From the NCBI GenBank assembly GCA_029817715.1, contig JARUPY010000539.1, forward strand, positions 6,485,501 through 6,549,500: 64,000 nt of DNA. The letters are read 5' to 3'. The notes under the pieces are model-generated. The model saw nothing but the letters and a program-made list of their open reading frames with translations, made no database searches and had not been told where the DNA came from. The position numbers and the translations under genes were made by a program. Positions within the stretch are counted from its first letter, which is position 1. Every line of letters begins with the position of its first letter. The stretch comes from Melastoma dodecandrum. Its lineage: Eukaryota > Streptophyta > Magnoliopsida > Myrtales > Melastomataceae. Shown here in pieces: positions 10,840 through 22,549 of the stretch.

Positions 10840-13800
10840 ATGTCGACTTTTGAGTCTTTCGAGCTCCATAATCAGCGTGCGGGACCAGCCGGACCCATTC
10901 CGGTCGCGGAGGAACAAGGATCTGGCGTCGCTCTCGGACCTATCCTGCCGGAGCATCTTTTCCCGGGGACGGTGCCGCTCAACTATCTCATCACTGAGAA
11001 GCCCATCCCGATTTGCCATCCCAACTTTGTCGATCCCCTCAACTGGGAAGGTCAGGGATCCTTCCTGTGTTTTCCTTCTGCGTCTAAATCTGAGATGGTG
11101 GAATGGCTCGAGATGTGGGAGGAGCACTTCACAGAAAGGTTTAGGAATCAGAAGATCCTGAGGTTCTTTAGGATGTCCGTAGCAGATAAGAGCTGTGATC
11201 CTAGAGTTTGCTCGGCAATGTTGCCTTTCTGGAATTCTGCCGTCAATTGCTTCTATTTCCCGGAGGGTCCCATGTCTGTTACATTGGCAGATGTGAAGAT
11301 TTTGACCAGGTGCAAAGTCAATAGCCTCCCTGTTCGTCAATATTCTCAGGCAGGCGATATTAATCCCAAGGGCGCCCTCCAGTACATGGAGGTGGTAAAC
11401 AGGCACTTAAAAATGGCCTCAGTAGGCAAAGGGCCAGATGAAAAGCTGTCGACTGAGCGTTTTGGCGCCCGGGAGGAGGTCGAGTTCCTCAGCACCTGGT
11501 TAAGCAAGTTTGTCTATTGCTTCCCAGGGAAGAAGGTCAGCCACACTGCTTATCCAGTGGCCAACTTTCTGAGGGAGGCTAATGAAGACATCTCTTGGGG
11601 CCCCTTCATTCTGGGTCTTCTTTACCACGATCTGGACAGAGCGACGACTCAGATCAAGCCGTTTCCAAAACATCCAGCAGGAGGGTTGCTCTGGTTAGTT
11701 CACCTCTGGTCGGCTATGTGGATGCCAGGATTGACTGGGTTCAAGGGCCCTTCGACGCCCCTCGAGTCTGCTTATTATGGGGAGACTATCTTAGAGCAGT
11801 GCTGTCAGCGGAGGGATCAATGGCTTATGACATCGATCACCGGCCACATGAAGCACATCGTCGACCTCGGCAGGGCAGATCGACGCAGCTGGGCACCAGG
11901 CGGCAAGACCTTTGCTCAGGAAGTTAAACTTCAAACTGCTTATGGTTTCTGGGATGGGGTATTGACCCGCAGGGACTTACCAGTTATCTTCGACGGCTTC
12001 CTAACCTTTGAAGCTTATAATCCTCAGCTGTGTGCAAGGCAGTTTGGGTTCATCCAGGGTGCAGCAGTTCCACTTGCCGACCCTACCGGTGGCTTGTGCG
12101 GGGACAGAATGAAGAGAATTGTGTGCAAGCCGATCTCCCCGAAGACCCTCGACCTGCTCAACAGAAAGGCGCAGCTCTCCCATATAGAATTCCCGTCTGG
12201 TACCTCCGCCTGTTTCGCCACACAATTCTTCACCGTGCTGTGGTCGACTACTTATGAAGAGCTGCGGGCTTTGATGCATTTCTTGGAGGTCTCCAAAGAG
12301 CCTGATTTTTACCTCAGCGACGCGCATATCAAAGCGAGAGGTAAAGGCTTAGCTTTACTTTAAGAGTATTGGGTTCTTAGTAGTAATCGCGAGCTTTCTT
12401 CTTTTCAGGATCGACGATGCCTCAGGGCTCTGAAAAATCCAAGCCTAAGGCTCCCCTTGCTCCTGCTCCTTCTAGGCCTAAGTCGACTGGCAGGGGGAAA
12501 GCTAAGGTGGCGAGCCCCAGGGAGACAGCTGTAGGTGATCCCTTTAAGGCTCGACCCAAAAGCGCTCCAAAGCGCAAGGCGATCGAGGCAGGAGATCTCG
12601 AAGAGGTGCCTTTATCCCAGAGGAGGAAATTGGTGAAGGTACCAGCCTCAGTGGCGGCCCCTCTTCCCAAGTCGCCGACTATCGTAGCAGCGACTTCTCC
12701 TTCGAGATCGCCAGCAGCGGCGGCCCCAGTGAGTTCACCATCTGCTGCGGTGCCTGCGACCTTAATGACGGTCGGTGTCGCTCGAGAAGCGACTACAGAG
12801 GTATGACTCTACTGGTTCTAATTCATCTTGAACTTCTGTATCTAACCCGTACTATATTGCTTAGGGCGAAGCGTCAACCGGAGGTGATGACCAGCCTACT
12901 CCGGTTGTAGTCGAGACGGGTGCAACGACCTCAAATGTCGAGGTGAGCTCGACTTCCTGCTAGGATATATTACTCTAGTTCATATATGAACTTTGGTTTT
13001 ATTACACTCTACCCCAGGAGGAGCAGGTTCCTGAGGCCCTGCTACAAGAAGGAACTACTACAGTTGTAGTCGATCCTTCAATCCGGTCGACGCGAGAGGG
13101 AGCGCCCCCTCCGTCGATGCGAGAGGAGGAAGAGCAGAGCGTTCCTTCTTCTTCAGTCCCCACTCCTGTACCACCAATGGTACGTGTTCTTCTTTTACCC
13201 AAGGCATGGGGTTGTTATCGCGGTTCTAACCGCGACACTTCACAGGCTCGTCCGAAGAGAGTGAAGGCGACTGCTGGTCGCAAAAAGGCTCCTACTCCCC
13301 CCACTTCTTCGGGCGAGAGTTCCGAGGATTCACTACCTTCAGAAGTAAGTATTCGATTGTATGGAGGTGTTGACTGTTCGGGGATATTGTGCCTTAGCAA
13401 CATTTCATTTCTTGTTCTGCAGGCTCCTGCTGCAGCGACCTCGACTGTCGACCCATGGATGAAGCTTCACCAAGACATTGAGGAATTCTGCCAGCTTCTG
13501 CTCACTGACCCCTTAAACGTCGACGAGTTTGAGAAGATGCAGAAGCTGTTGAAGGAGATCGAGACATCCCCTCGGGTCACAGACGAAATATTAGGGGCCT
13601 GCAAGAGCTTCAGGTCGACGTATTGGACCCATTGGAAGGATTACTACGCCGACCTGCTCACCTACGACTTGACCGACTCGAATATTCGACCGATCAATGA
13701 CGCTCGAGAGCAGGCCTCTAAAGCTGCACAGGATGCCCGCCAACGTTTGGTCGATGTACAAGAGAAGCTGGCCGAGGCAGAGAGACAGATAGAGTTCTAC

Positions 13801-14010
13801 ACGAACCTAAAGAATGACCTGACTCGGCAGCTTGCATCGATCAATACCCAAGAAATCGAGGAGCTGGAGGCCAGCGCGGAGAAGGACAGAGAGAAGGTCG
13901 TCGACCTGTATGCCCAGCGAAACAGGGTGAACGCGAAGCGACGAGCTCGTAAATCCCTCGCCCTCGATTTTAGAGACGTTGGCGGGTTATGGAGGCTAGA
14001 CTTGGACTAA
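10840..14010 (+). CDS. Antisense PMD (plant mobile domain) protein of element A, six exons
   Basis: Exons 10840-12340, 12409-12800, 12865-12942, 13018-13179, 13246-13344 and 13423-14010 all have GT-AG borders and consistent phases, giving 939 codons with no lesion. Exon 1 (about 500 residues) is the PMD/aminotransferase-like region: FPEGPMSVTLADVKIL, FPGKKVSHTAYPVANFL, WGPFILGLLYHDL, GGLLWLVHLW and ITGHMKHIVDLGR. Exons 2-5 encode a basic, P/S/K/A-rich linker. Exon 6 is a coiled coil (AREQASKAAQDARQRLVDVQ and following). An in-frame upstream ATG at 10741 exists; I prefer 10840 because the homologue at 61-1 starts at the equivalent Met. PMD proteins such as MAIN/MAIL1 act in silencing, and PMDs are known in plant retrotransposons. 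The function of this copy is unknown. Confidence 0.85.
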
Positions 14011-14137
14011 GAACGACGCAATTCGATTATTTTTGCTTTACTGAATAAATCGAATATCTTGTTTCTCGAATGAATTTCTGCCCACTATGCTAAATTCATT
14101 CTTCCAAACAGCGTTACTGAAGCCTAGCACGATTTTC

Positions 14138-17100
14138 TTAGAAATTAAGCGCTTCCCAAATTAATGGAGTCCTTTGTCTTAGGATTTTATGATGAGCTTC
14201 CCAGATAGTCGTGCGGTAGGGTTTAAGGTATTTACCATTGACCTTCAATGGGTGCCTATCCCCTTCTCTGGTCATGAGTCGATACGTATTAGATGAGTAT
14301 GTTTCGCACACTTCATATGGGCCCTCCCAATTAGGAGACCACTTTCCCAGGACTTGGTCCTTTGATTTGAGAGGTAGGATCATCTTCCATACTAAGTCGC
14401 CCACTTTGAAGCGCTTATGGACAACTTTTTTATTATAATGCCTAGCAATTCTCTGCTTGTGTACCTCGAGTCTATCTATTACGTCGAGTCGCTTCTTTTC
14501 CAATTCTTCTAAAGCGAGGTACATTGCCTCGTCTTGCAAATCAGGATGAGCTACCCTGAGCGACTTGTATCGAATCTCAATAGGTAGGACAGCATCTTGC
14601 CCATATACTAGCGAAAAAGGGGCTTCTCCTGTGCTGCCTCTCTTGGTGACTCTTAGAGCCCACAAGGTGTCTTGTAATAGTTTGTGCCATTCTCTTGGAT
14701 GTGCACCAACCATTTTCTGAATGTTATTCTTTATGAGCTTATTAGTAGCTTCGGCTTGTCCATTCGACTGGGGGTAATAAGGTGTCGAATTAGTGATTGA
14801 AAAGTTGAACTCGGCAGCGAATTCACGCACCTTCTCATTATTGAAAACGGTGGCATTGTCTACTACAATATTCTGGGGAATCCCAAACCTGTAAATGATG
14901 GAAGATCTGAGAAAGTCGATCACCTCTTTGTGGTCAATTTTCTTATATACTTGAGCCTCAACCCACTTAGTAAAGTAGTCAGTGGCGACTAGAATGTAGG
15001 CATCGCCTTTACTCGAGTGTGGGTGAATTTCTCCGATTATATCCAGGGCCCAAGTTCTAAATGGCCAAGGTTTTATGACTGGGACTAAGTTGGACGCTTG
15101 GGCCCTTGTCACCGGACCATGTTTTTGACACTCTTGGCATCCCCTAGCCATTTCTATGCAGTTCTTTAGCATTGATGGCCAGTAAAAACCATGTCTTTGG
15201 ATGGTCCAAGACATTTTGGTGCCAGATTGGTGAGACCCGCATAAACCCTGGTGAGTCTCCAACATAATTGGGGTCGCTTCGTCTAAGTCGACGCACCTTA
15301 GTAGGACTCCTTCTTTGGTCTTTCTGTAAAGTACCCCATCCATAAGGGTATACGACAAGGCCTGAGTTTTGATTCTTTGGCTCGCCTTTTGCGTTGGGTT
15401 GGATAGGAAGTCGGTGATTGGCCTCCTCCAATCTTTATCGTTTGTCATTATGTTCAGAGTGAACGCGTCGCCTTGGGGAGCTAGGTGGGAAGCTATTTCT
15501 GGGATACAATCGCTTCCTCCTCTAGGCTTGTACCCTGAAGCTTTTTGGGCTAAGTCGTTAGCGATTGTGTTCTCCTCCCGGCCTACAAAGAGGAAAGTAA
15601 TTGCTTCGAACCGCTTAACCAACCTTTGAGCGACTTGATGATAGGGTGCGAGTTTCTCCTGACATAGAGAGTCGCCGTTCACCTGGTTAATAACCAGTTG
15701 AGAGTCTCCCATTACTCTGGCTTTCCTGGCTCCCAAGGCTAACAATTCCTTCAAGAGCGTGATCAACGCCTCATACTCGGTCGCGTTGTTTGTATGAGTC
15801 GCCGACAAACGATATGCTAGGCGAACGTCCTTTCCTAATGGCGAAAGTATATGGAGGCCTATACCTACGCCGGATTTTGCCGAAGATCCATCAAACCAAG
15901 CTTGCCAGACATCCTCAAGGGATTCCTCTTGATCGATTAATGTAGATGGATCGTGATTTACTAAGAAGTCGGCTAAGGCCTGCCCTTTCACCGACTGTTG
16001 AGGTTTGAAACGCAGATCGTATGCGGACAGGACCAAGCTCCATTTACTAATTCTTCCAGTCAATAGGGGACTTTCGAAAAAGTATTTTATGATTGGAGAC
16101 TTGGCAATAACATGAACCTCTTGGGATCCGATATAATGTCTCAGCTTCTTAACAGCATAAAAGACTGACAGGCACAACTTCTCCTTAATTGTATAGCGCT
16201 TTTCTGTAGCAGTCAGTTGTCTTGACAGATAGTAGACTGCTCTCTCAGTTTTGTCCTCTGCCTCTTGGGCTAACATGGCGCCGATGACTGATTCGGTCGC
16301 TGCCACGTAAAGCAGATAGGGCTTTCCTATCCGAGGAGGGGCAAGCACAGGCGGTTTCATTAAGTACTCCTTTAAGCCTTCAAATGCTTTTTGGTGTTCG
16401 TTGCTCCATACAAAATTTCCCTTCGCCTTTAATAAAGTCGAGAAAATTTCTGTCCGTCCAGCGACGTTACCAATAAATCGCCTTAGGTAATTGACCCTTC
16501 CTAAGAAAGCCTGTAACTGTTTCTTATTACTCGGAGGGTTCAATCTTTGAATGGCGTTCACTTTGTTCTGGTCGACTTCTATGCCACGTTGATGAACTAA
16601 GAAACCTAGGAAATGTCCTGCTCTGACTCCGAAGGCACATTTGAGAGGATATGAAAGCATTTCTAAGGTCATTAACATGTGACTTCTCGTCTTGTGACTT
16701 GACCACTATATCGTCTATGTATACTTCGACCGTTTTGCTAATCAAGGCATCAAATATAGCGTTCATGGCCCGTTGGTAGGTTGCCCCAGCATTTTTGAGT
16801 CCGAATGGCATGACTACCCATTCAAAAATGCCTAAAGGACATCTGAACGCAGTTTTATGGATATCCTCTTCGGCTAGGAAGATTTGGTTATATCCTGAGA
16901 AACCATCCATGAAGGACATAATTTGGTGCCCTGCAGTCTTGTCGACTAAATCATCTGCGATGGGCATAGGATACTCATCCTTCGGAGTGGCACGATTCAG
17001 GTCCCTAAAGTCGATGCAAACCCTAATCTTGCCATTCTTCTTAATAACAGGAACTATACTGGATATCCATTCAGTGTACCTCGATGTCCTTATATATCCG

Positions 17101-17564
17101 GCTTTAAAGAGCTTTTTGACTTCCTCGAATACTGCTTGAGTGACCTCATGAGTCATTCTCCTTGGCGCCTGTTGGACTGGTTTAAATCCTGTTTTGATTG
17201 GTAACTTGTGTTCCACAAGTCGGCGATCTAGGCCAGGCATCTCAGTGTAATCCCAAGCGAAACAATCTTTAAACTCTTCTAGAGTAGCTTTAATAGAATG
17301 GAAAAGTTCTTTATTCATCGAAGAACTGATTAAAACAATTCGAGGGCTCAATGCCTCGCCTAAATTGACGCCTACGAGTGAGTCACATGGCATCATCAGT
17401 GACTCACGACTCTGGACACCACCTAAATCGGTGTCCACGTTATTACATGGCCTAATTTCGAAATCGATGTTGCCTATCTGGCATCCTACTTTCCTAGTCA
17501 TCCCAACATGCTTCTGAAGTCGCTGTAGGATATCAGAGATCGCATGACTTTCCTCACTGTCCAT
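14138..17564 (-). CDS. pol of element A: RT, RNase H, second RNase H, integrase (frameshifted)
   Basis: Two overlapping minus-strand frames, 17564-16527 and 16678-14138, together form pol. The first begins MDSEESHAISD and has the RT motifs IRVCIDFRDLN, MSFMDGFSGYNQI and YIDDIVVKS. The second resumes at PLKCAFGVRAGHFLGFLVHQ, then RNase H (YYLSRQLT), the extra RNase H of Tat elements (WFDGSSAKSGVGIG, NNATEYEAL, MGDSQLVINQVN) and an integrase with an HHCC zinc finger (HQGLCGSHQSG, CQECQKH) and D,D-35-E core (ALDIIGEIH, VVDNATVFNN, PYYPQSNGQAEATNK). The frames are out of register because about 29 bp are missing near 16650 compared with the related element at 61440-61475. pol starts in an overlap with the end of gag-pro. 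Confidence 0.92.
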
Positions 17565-20500
17565 ACATCCCTTCGTGCAGGAGTCTATCGGGCTCCAACT
17601 CCGTCGCAGTGCTCTCTTGGCTCTTAGGCGCTTCTCCCTTGTTGCCGCTCGGGCTGTTGTTCATCTCGCCCCCATCTTTGGCCGTGACTACCTCCTGGAG
17701 GACCTCGTCCATGTCTTTGTCTGTGAAGTCGGGCCCCCATCCTGTTGGCACAATCGGTCCTTCGTCCGGCTTGGGATGAGAGGTGCCGTAGCTCACGATG
17801 AAGTCGAACTTCCCAGAAGGTTCACCTAAGGGTCCGACTGTGGGGTCTCCCAGCTTGTAGCGCTGGTCCAGAGTAAGGTCCTTGACTGTCTTACACGTTT
17901 CTGCATGCAAAATACCCTTGTCACAACAGGCGTATTCATCGGCTTTAACGATTTCTATTTCGGAGTCAAGCCATAAGATCAACTCCCTATGCAAAGTAGA
18001 TGGAATCGCAGCGGCCTTATGAAGCCAATCGCGTCCTAAAAGCGCATTAAATGAGGGGGCTATATCGATTACAAAGAAAGCAGTTTCCTGCTCGTGTCTC
18101 CCGACGCCTAGGCGCACGGAGCATATGCCCAGGCACTCGGATTTTCTCCCATTAAAGCCACTTACAGCTACGTCGGTTCGCACCAACTCGCTAGGCTTGT
18201 ACCCAAGTAATCTAAACTTGGCAAGGGGAAGAACATTAACAGTGGCGCCGTTGTCTATTAAGACTCGGCCTACTAAGACACCATCAAAGGTGGCTGAGAT
18301 GTACAGCGAATGCATATGCTGTTTCATGCGATCTGATGGTTTCCTCAACCAGTGTAGAGGGAAGCCAGAAGGAAACGTGGTGACTTTAGAGTCGAGAGCT
18401 TTACCTTCCGGTGTCTCCGACTTGTTGTTGCGGGCGAATTCCGCAGGGAGGGTGAGAGCGTTACAGCTCACAAGGGGCCCTTGTTCTGCGTTGAAATCGC
18501 AGGGCTTATCTCCTCGTAGAGGGGTGTAATCGAAGCTCGAGCCTGGGTCTTCCGAGTAGTCAGTAGACTCGACCCGCTCGGGTTCTGCGACTTGTTTCCC
18601 CGTGGCGTGGTTCCCGCCCACGGGTGGCATCACAGAGGTCATTCTTGGCTTCTTCTGGGCGTGACTTAGACGCCTTTCTTTTCTCTTTTGAGCCCTTATG
18701 GGAAGCGTAACCTTCCTTTCTGCCTTCTGCCATTGAGACGAGGGGTTAAGCGCTTTGACAAACCTTGGTTTCTTAGAACCAGAAGGAAGTCGACTTACCT
18801 CCACAAACCTTCCGTCGGCTGGGTCATATCCTACCTGCACAGGGTTATCTGCCGGCCTATTCAAAGAGGGCTTGTTAGGGTTCGAGTTACCTGAACCCTC
18901 AGGACGGACTGGCTTTACCAGCATTTCCCCTTTTGCGGATAAGTCGACGAGGCGCAAGAAGTAGCTAACGCAGCATGCTGTGCAGAGCTGGGTGATGAGT
19001 ATGCGGTTATGAGCGATCAACTTGCACTTTTGGCACAGCAGCTTTTCGTCCAGGAATTGGGCGATAGGTGGCCCCCTCCGCAGTTCCTGAGGGTCAACCG
19101 TCTGCGACGCGTAGCGGGGCCTGCGATTCATGGCCTGCTGAGGTTGGTCCGCTCCCTTGTGTTCCTCTACCGGCCTGATCTCCTTGACAGGGGTAGTTCT
19201 AGTGTACCCCTGTTTGATGACCCTTTGGCCAGATGAGTCTACGAACTCCAGTCGTCGTGCCGGGCGTTCTGTTCTCCGGGCGGCTGTTTCTCCATTCCCC
19301 TTATGACCCTGGGGGCCCCCTCTTCCTCCTCGCAAGGCTACTCGGCGATCTGCGCGAGGGGGGCTTTTGAGGGCGTGAGAAGATCCTTGGGGAGTGTTCA
19401 GCGACATTGCTGCTTCCTCGAATGGGGTCAAGTCGTACCACTCCTCTGCCCTGCTGTCCAGCAGGTACTTCTTGAACGTGTGGCACCGATCTGTAGTGTG
19501 AGAGTCGTTCAGGTGCCAGTGGCATAGCCACTTCTCCCTTCCTTTGGGCAGAATAAAGACCCCTCGCTCAGCCAGTCGCTTCATGAGGGCATTAGCCACC
19601 AAAGTCTCGCCGGTTGCTTGTACGTCCTGCGAGGGTACAGCAGAGTCGTTAATAACTTCTAAGAGATTAACCTCAGCGTCAAATATGTCAAACGTATGAA
19701 TAGCGACTTCATCCCCGAATGGATTATTATCCACCACGGCGACTTCGTCGACTTCTGGAAAACGGAGCTCTTTAGACTCTATTAAATCCTGTATGATATT
19801 TCTAAAGGACAAACAGTCCTTGGTGGCATGGGTGAAAGACCCATGCCACTTGCAGTAATTCCTAGTCTTTTCCCTCTCTGTCTGAGGGGCTCGATGGCCG
19901 GGCTTAAGTCTAATCCTTTTCCTTTGATGAAGCCAGTCGAATATAGCGTCGACTTTATCTGTGTCGAAAGAGTATTTTCTTTCTTCGGCATTCCTTTGGG
20001 ATGCCTTAGCTTTGGAATTCTTCTTAGTCAGGGGGTCGCATATAGTCGACTCCCCCTTGACAAATTCCGCCACATCGTCTTCATAAGTGTCGACTTGGTA
20101 GGCTCGGGTCAAGTGGGCTTCCTCTATAAGGAGCTGATGATACTCAGTAGCCCTCCTCGCTAAGTCATATAGGTCAGCGAAGCGCTCGCCCTGCAGCTTT
20201 TTCCGGAACGGGATAGTCAACGCATTTAATGCGAGAAGCGATTGATCCTTCTCCGGTATGGGGGGACTACACCGTAGTAGGGCTTTCCTGAGTTTCATTA
20301 GAAACTGCCCTGGGTGTTCTCCGTTAGCCTGCTTAAGGCGCATTATCTCAAACATCGACATGGGGGTGTCCAGTCGAGCAAAGGTCTTAACGAACATAGA
20401 TTGCATCTGAGTCCACGAGGCTATTGACCCTGGCGGCAAACTCGCATACCACGTAAAGGCATCTCCTGTTAACGAGTTAGGGAAGAGCTTCAGTTTCCAA

Positions 20501-21543
20501 AAGTCGTTTCCAGCCGCCTCGCCAAGCTGGTGAGTGAAGCGAGCGACATGCTCGAGTGGGGTCATTTCGTCTTCACCCGAAAAACGAGTAAAGTCGGGCA
20601 CTTTATAACCTCTAGGTAAAGGGAAATCCCTGTCGACATACGCAGGATAGGGAGACCTGTACAAACAAGCATCGTCTCGCCGAGCTATTCCGGGGACGAC
20701 TTGCTCTATAACCTGAGTTATGGCCTCCCTCAAATCTGGGGGTACACCGCCTACTGGGGCCTGTGCTGGAGGTCGAGTCGACCTTATCGGGCTATACGGA
20801 GATCTATCCCCCATTGCCTGATTCGCTGGATTCCTCATGTAGAAAGAAGGCTCCTCCCGGAAATTTCCACCTCGGGATCCGAGCTCATAAGGGTCTCCAG
20901 TCGCGTCGATTACAGGTTCTTTGCCAGGGCGATGAGTCGGGATAAAATCCTCCCCTTGATATGTTTCCTCTGGAAAGTCCCCTGCCTCATTCCAATGCGT
21001 ATTCGTTGGTCGATTACGTGAAGAAGAGGGTCGACTAGGGGGAACCAGATTCCCAGGTTCAAAAAGGGCATTTGTCCTTATCTCAGATTGCTCAAAAGTC
21101 ACGTTACGTGGCCCTTGAGCAGTTCGTCGAGCGTCCGTCATGAACGTAGACTCCCTAAAGGGGGTTTCTCTCATACGAGGTCTTACTCTTTCCTCATTTC
21201 TCGGGCCAGAAAGACGCCCCATTAGAGTTTGGACGTCCATTAGAATATCCTTCATATCAGTCAACTCCTGACGCATATCCCCCAGTTCCTTGTGGAACTC
21301 CAGTCTCGAAATAAATTCGGACGGGGTATGCGAATCAAAGGTGGACTGGTTTGTAGCGGCCTGGCCTCCTAGGGCCGGCGCTGGCAAGTTCATTCCCGGA
21401 GGAAGTTCTGACTGGTTTGTGGCTGCCTGGCCTCCTAGGGCCGGCGCTTGCAAGCTCATTCCCGGAGGAAGTTCTGACTGGTTTTCCCCATCTAAGGGAT
21501 TGTGAGACTCATGGGTAGTAGTACTTCGAGTATTCCTCGGCAT
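17554..21543 (-). CDS. gag-protease polyprotein of element A
   Basis: A single 1329-codon minus-strand frame starting MPRNTRSTTT. The N-terminus contains a tandem duplication of about 22 residues (each ending PALGGQAATNQ), an expansion not seen in the related gag proteins here. The middle has the capsid-type region (FTRFSGEDEMTPLEHVARF, FPNSLTGDAFTWYASLPPGS, EHPGQFLMKLRKALLRC) and Cys/His clusters (YCKWHGSFTHATKDC, CHWHLNDSHTTDRC). The C-terminal third has the aspartic protease signature VLIDNGATVNVLPL. The frame is intact. The gag product forms virus-like particles in the cytoplasm; protease processes the polyproteins. Confidence 0.92.
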   Translation of the reverse strand: MPRNTRSTTTHESHNPLDGENQSELPPGMSLQAPALGGQAATNQSELPPGMNLPAPALGGQAATNQSTFDSHTPSEFISRLEFHKELGDMRQELTDMKDILMDVQTLMGRLSGPRNEERVRPRMRETPFRESTFMTDARRTAQGPRNVTFEQSEIRTNALFEPGNLVPPSRPSSSRNRPTNTHWNEAGDFPEETYQGEDFIPTHRPGKEPVIDATGDPYELGSRGGNFREEPSFYMRNPANQAMGDRSPYSPIRSTRPPAQAPVGGVPPDLREAITQVIEQVVPGIARRDDACLYRSPYPAYVDRDFPLPRGYKVPDFTRFSGEDEMTPLEHVARFTHQLGEAAGNDFWKLKLFPNSLTGDAFTWYASLPPGSIASWTQMQSMFVKTFARLDTPMSMFEIMRLKQANGEHPGQFLMKLRKALLRCSPPIPEKDQSLLALNALTIPFRKKLQGERFADLYDLARRATEYHQLLIEEAHLTRAYQVDTYEDDVAEFVKGESTICDPLTKKNSKAKASQRNAEERKYSFDTDKVDAIFDWLHQRKRIRLKPGHRAPQTEREKTRNYCKWHGSFTHATKDCLSFRNIIQDLIESKELRFPEVDEVAVVDNNPFGDEVAIHTFDIFDAEVNLLEVINDSAVPSQDVQATGETLVANALMKRLAERGVFILPKGREKWLCHWHLNDSHTTDRCHTFKKYLLDSRAEEWYDLTPFEEAAMSLNTPQGSSHALKSPPRADRRVALRGGRGGPQGHKGNGETAARRTERPARRLEFVDSSGQRVIKQGYTRTTPVKEIRPVEEHKGADQPQQAMNRRPRYASQTVDPQELRRGPPIAQFLDEKLLCQKCKLIAHNRILITQLCTACCVSYFLRLVDLSAKGEMLVKPVRPEGSGNSNPNKPSLNRPADNPVQVGYDPADGRFVEVSRLPSGSKKPRFVKALNPSSQWQKAERKVTLPIRAQKRKERRLSHAQKKPRMTSVMPPVGGNHATGKQVAEPERVESTDYSEDPGSSFDYTPLRGDKPCDFNAEQGPLVSCNALTLPAEFARNNKSETPEGKALDSKVTTFPSGFPLHWLRKPSDRMKQHMHSLYISATFDGVLVGRVLIDNGATVNVLPLAKFRLLGYKPSELVRTDVAVSGFNGRKSECLGICSVRLGVGRHEQETAFFVIDIAPSFNALLGRDWLHKAAAIPSTLHRELILWLDSEIEIVKADEYACCDKGILHAETCKTVKDLTLDQRYKLGDPTVGPLGEPSGKFDFIVSYGTSHPKPDEGPIVPTGWGPDFTDKDMDEVLQEVVTAKDGGEMNNSPSGNKGEAPKSQESTATELEPDRLLHEGMYGQ

Positions 21544-21547
21544 GTGC

Positions 21548-21565
21548 TCCCACTGTGGTCGCCAA
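21548..21565 (-). other. Primer-binding site of element A
   Basis: On the minus strand TGGCGACCACAGTGGGAG starts 5 bases after the 5' LTR end. The same site follows the LTR of the element at 55485 (56498-56515). The TGG start fits pairing with a tRNA 3' CCA end; I do not assign the tRNA. Confidence 0.75.
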
Positions 21566-21570
21566 AAACG

Positions 21571-22549
21571 TGTTCGCGCACGAAACGGATCACGTCGGAA
21601 ATATTTGGCAATGGACTCACAGTAATTGTATTGTGGTCGCCAGTAAGAAGATGTACAATTTTATTGAAATTAAATACAAGTCTTACAATCTTAATGAGTA
21701 AAGGAAACAGGGCTTACAGCCATTGAAAAACGGAAAACAAGGGCAAGTTTTGACAACGTCGTGGAAATCCGTGACGGTGGGGAACTTGTAACGAAGGCCT
21801 TGGAAGCTCGCTCCGTCGGTGGTGGTTGCTGGCGGGAGGCTGTGACGAAGGCCCTACGAGCTCACTCCGTCGGTGGTGTCGCTGGCGGGGGGATGACGGC
21901 AAAGGCCCTACGAGCTCACTCTGCTGGTGGAAAGGGGGGTTGACCGATGAACCGGGTCAAGGTGTCTAATTTCCTAAGGTTGACGAACAAACTTCAGTGT
22001 TTTGGCTGGGTGTATTCGTACCCTGTTTTGGAAAATCCCTCTGCTATTTATAGAGGATTTGTACGCGTAACAGATAAATCTTTTATAGATGGTGTTACAG
22101 ATCGTGATCCCTAATGTCGTGGGAGTGTCTCAACAACCCCCTTGTTATATGGGATCACGTTCCTGGATATTTAAGATCAGTTACGATCTTTAGCAAACGT
22201 GATTAAAAATGAATAAATTTATTCCAACCTCGTCGACTTGACCGACCTGTACGGACTGCGATCGACTTGGTCGACTTTATCCAGGATTCCGTCGATTCGA
22301 CTCTACTAGTAGACCTAACTACTGTTAAGTCATCTTGATTGGCTTTGATCACCATGTTCCTTCATCGTGAGTCGACTTAGTCGACCCCGTTTATTAGTCG
22401 ACCTAGTCGACTTTGTCATAAATCGACCTAGTCGATTTCATCGTGAGTCGGCCTAGACGATTACGTCTTGGGCCGGCTCGGAGTATTACTTGAGGGAGTA
22501 CTGGGTTCCTGTTCTAAACCCAGGCCCAAAATTAATTGCCATGTCAACA
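21571..22549 (-). repeat. 5' LTR of element A
   Basis: 979 bp, matching 9664-10642 with one visible difference. It is followed at 22550-22554 by CTCCC, the right copy of the target duplication. Confidence 0.95.

Larger units (their letters stand above)
9664..22549 (-). mobile_element. Element A: nearly complete Tat-type Ty3/gypsy retrotransposon
   Basis: A 12,886 bp element bounded by two 979 bp LTRs (TGTTCGCG...GTCAACA in plus-strand reading) and a 5 bp target duplication CTCCC. I see one difference between the LTRs (about position 9836 versus 21743), so the insertion is recent. On the minus strand the order is 5' LTR (21571-22549), primer-binding site, gag-protease (21543-17554), reverse transcriptase-RNase H-second RNase H-integrase (17564-14138), polypurine tract and 3' LTR (9664-10642). 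A spliced antisense PMD gene (10840-14010, plus strand) occupies the space between integrase and 3' LTR. A second, extra RNase H domain and an antisense ORF are known traits of Tat-lineage plant elements. A frameshifting deletion in RT (about 16650) makes this copy defective for its own replication. Confidence 0.95.
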
